Source: Roseateles aquatilis (GTDB lineage Bacteria; Pseudomonadota; Gammaproteobacteria; Burkholderiales; Burkholderiaceae_C). From it: DNA of 64,000 nt. The stretch covers positions 248,001-312,000 of the forward strand of contig NZ_NIOF01000004.1 in assembly GCF_002205645.1 (NCBI RefSeq). Reading direction: 5' to 3'. The notes beneath the pieces were generated by a model. The model did not search any database. It was not told the DNA's origin and saw only the letters and a list, made by a program, of their open reading frames with translations. Each line of letters starts with the position of its first letter. The stretch's first letter is position 1. Made by a program: the position numbers and the translations under genes. This document shows positions 62,839 to 64,000 of this stretch, piece by piece.

Positions 62839-64000
62839 ATGCACAAGATCCTTTCTATCCGAGCCTGCATCCTGCTCCTCGCCGGCTTGTATGGCCCGGC
62901 CGCAGTACAACCCGCCGCGGCCGAGCCGAAGCGCTGTGACACATCCCTCCAGGCCAACGCGCCATTGACGCTCTCAGCCGCCGTTGATACCGCGCTGTGC
63001 CTGAATGCGAGGACCGCCTCGGCGTGGGCCGCGATTGACGCGCAAACTGCGCAGGTCGGTTTGGCGAAGGCCGCGTATCTGCCGACGATCAACGGCTCGA
63101 TCACCGCGCAAACCAATGCCACCCAATACCCCGGCAGCGACACCCCAGGCAATCGGGTAAAGGGCCACACCAGTTATCTGGGATTGAATTGGCGATTGTT
63201 CGACTTCGGCGAACGCGCCGCCAACGAAGCGAGCGCCGTCACCCTGCTGTCCGCTGCGATGGCGAGCCATGACGACGCCGTGCGCAAGACGCTCTCGGAC
63301 ACAGTTCAGGCCTATTTCGCGGCGTTGCAGGCGCGGACCACGCTGGACGCGAAGAAGTACGCCGCGGAGCTGTCGCAGAAGACGGTCGCCGCCGCTCAGC
63401 GTCGGGAAGCCAAGGGCGTCACCAGCCGCAGCGACACCCTGCAGGCGGAAACCGCCCACGCCCGTGCACGCTTGGCGCAGCAACGCGCCAAGGCCGATTT
63501 CGACAAGGCCATCACCTCGCTCGTGTACGTGATCGGTGTCGCGACCGACACGCCCCTGACCCTGCCGGAACACATGGCCCCGGTCCCGGCGACCGACCTC
63601 CCGCCGCTGTCGGAGCTGCTGACGGACGCCCGTGCCAGCCACCCGGCCATCCTCGCCGCCCGCGCCCAGCGCGACGCCAGCGAGCGCAGCATCGCGGCGG
63701 CACGGTCCGAGGGCCGTCCCACGGTCGATTTCAGCGTCTCCCGCTATCAGAACGGCTATCCGAATCAGAGTATCCAGGCCACCCGCTCCAACACCGTCAC
63801 CGCGGGCATCACGTTGACGATTCCGATATTCGACGGGTTCGCCAGAAAATTCAAAATCGATCAGGCCAGAGCGCAGGCCGACAAGAGTGCCATCCAGGCG
63901 CTTGATACCGAATACCAAGTGCTCGGCGATCTGATCAAGTCGCATGCCGACGCAGTTTCATCGCTGGAAAACCTGGATGCCTCGAAACAGTTGATCAAGG
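62839..64000 (+). CDS. TolC-family outer membrane efflux/secretion protein, partial
   Basis: The frame is open from an ATG at 62839 to the window end (387 codons). A signal peptide (RACILLLAGLYGPAAVQPAA) is followed by the TolC pattern: LTLSAAVDTALCLNART, AQVGLAKAAYLPTINGSITA, LGLNWRLFDFGERAANEASA, VTSRSDTLQAETAHARARLA, and the start of the second half (DFSVSRYQNGYPNQ). Such proteins form the outer-membrane tunnel for type I secretion or efflux; an inner-membrane partner would be expected just downstream. It is preceded by an AT-rich region. Confidence 0.88.
   Translation, partial: MHKILSIRACILLLAGLYGPAAVQPAAAEPKRCDTSLQANAPLTLSAAVDTALCLNARTASAWAAIDAQTAQVGLAKAAYLPTINGSITAQTNATQYPGSDTPGNRVKGHTSYLGLNWRLFDFGERAANEASAVTLLSAAMASHDDAVRKTLSDTVQAYFAALQARTTLDAKKYAAELSQKTVAAAQRREAKGVTSRSDTLQAETAHARARLAQQRAKADFDKAITSLVYVIGVATDTPLTLPEHMAPVPATDLPPLSELLTDARASHPAILAARAQRDASERSIAAARSEGRPTVDFSVSRYQNGYPNQSIQATRSNTVTAGITLTIPIFDGFARKFKIDQARAQADKSAIQALDTEYQVLGDLIKSHADAVSSLENLDASKQLIK

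Overview
The window reads as a high-GC betaproteobacterial chromosome of the order Burkholderiales, probably from the Roseateles/Mitsuaria/Rubrivivax neighbourhood. The placement rests on the gene order ompA - gyrA - serC - pheA - tyrA - aroA/cmk - rpsA - ihfB - lapA - lapB with ubiG and gph beside it, on the G/C-rich third codon positions, and on the tmRNA tag ANDQTYALAA. No species call can be supported from sequence reading alone.

Layout. 1-14504: a catabolic locus, all on the + strand: the end of a CitE-like lyase, a Kelch-type propeller fused to a sodium:solute symporter, a LysR regulator, a lipoprotein esterase, a TonB-dependent receptor, a ribokinase-like kinase, a TIM-barrel/sulfatase-modifying-factor-fold fusion, a GH127 family enzyme, a class III CoA-transferase and an exported agmatine deiminase. 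Translational coupling (ATGA overlaps) ties the fusion protein, GH127 and CoA-transferase together. The likely theme is uptake and breakdown of an esterified pentose- or furanose-containing glycoside.

14753-24590: a compact integrative element inserted at the 3' end of the tmRNA gene ssrA, bounded by 14-bp direct repeats. It carries a tyrosine integrase, a tightly overlapping minus-strand operon (three unknown small proteins, an HNH nuclease, an AlpA-like DNA-binding protein, a lambda O-like replication protein with embedded iteron-like repeats), a lone HK97-fold major capsid protein, spanin-like lysis genes (partly broken) and an antiterminator-like gene. No portal, terminase, protease or tail gene is visible. 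This makes it a phage-satellite-like element and the most interesting object in the window.

24577-40249: core housekeeping block: ssrA, gph, ubiG, ompA on the minus strand; gyrA, a DUF2059 protein, serC, pheA, tyrA, an aroA-cmk fusion, rpsA, ihfB, lapA and lapB on the plus strand. 40233-47325: surface-glycan genes: three glycosyltransferase-type proteins, a DUF707-like protein, UDP-galactopyranose mutase (glf) and an MsbA-like ABC exporter. 47369-51817: a glutathione S-transferase, a short signal peptidase I, a small secreted Cys/His protein and a second TonB-dependent receptor.

51935-54954: a minus-strand operon encoding a His-rich Spy/CpxP-like protein, a ferredoxin, an OmpR-type response regulator and a histidine kinase with a charged DPRD-repeat N-terminus; a candidate metal or redox stress circuit. 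55256-61986: valS, an aberrant 2-hydroxyacid dehydrogenase-like protein, galU, tusA, a Nudix hydrolase and cysM. 62128-62212 is tRNA-Leu(CAA), followed by an AT-rich stretch and the beginning of a TolC-family outer membrane protein cut by the window end.
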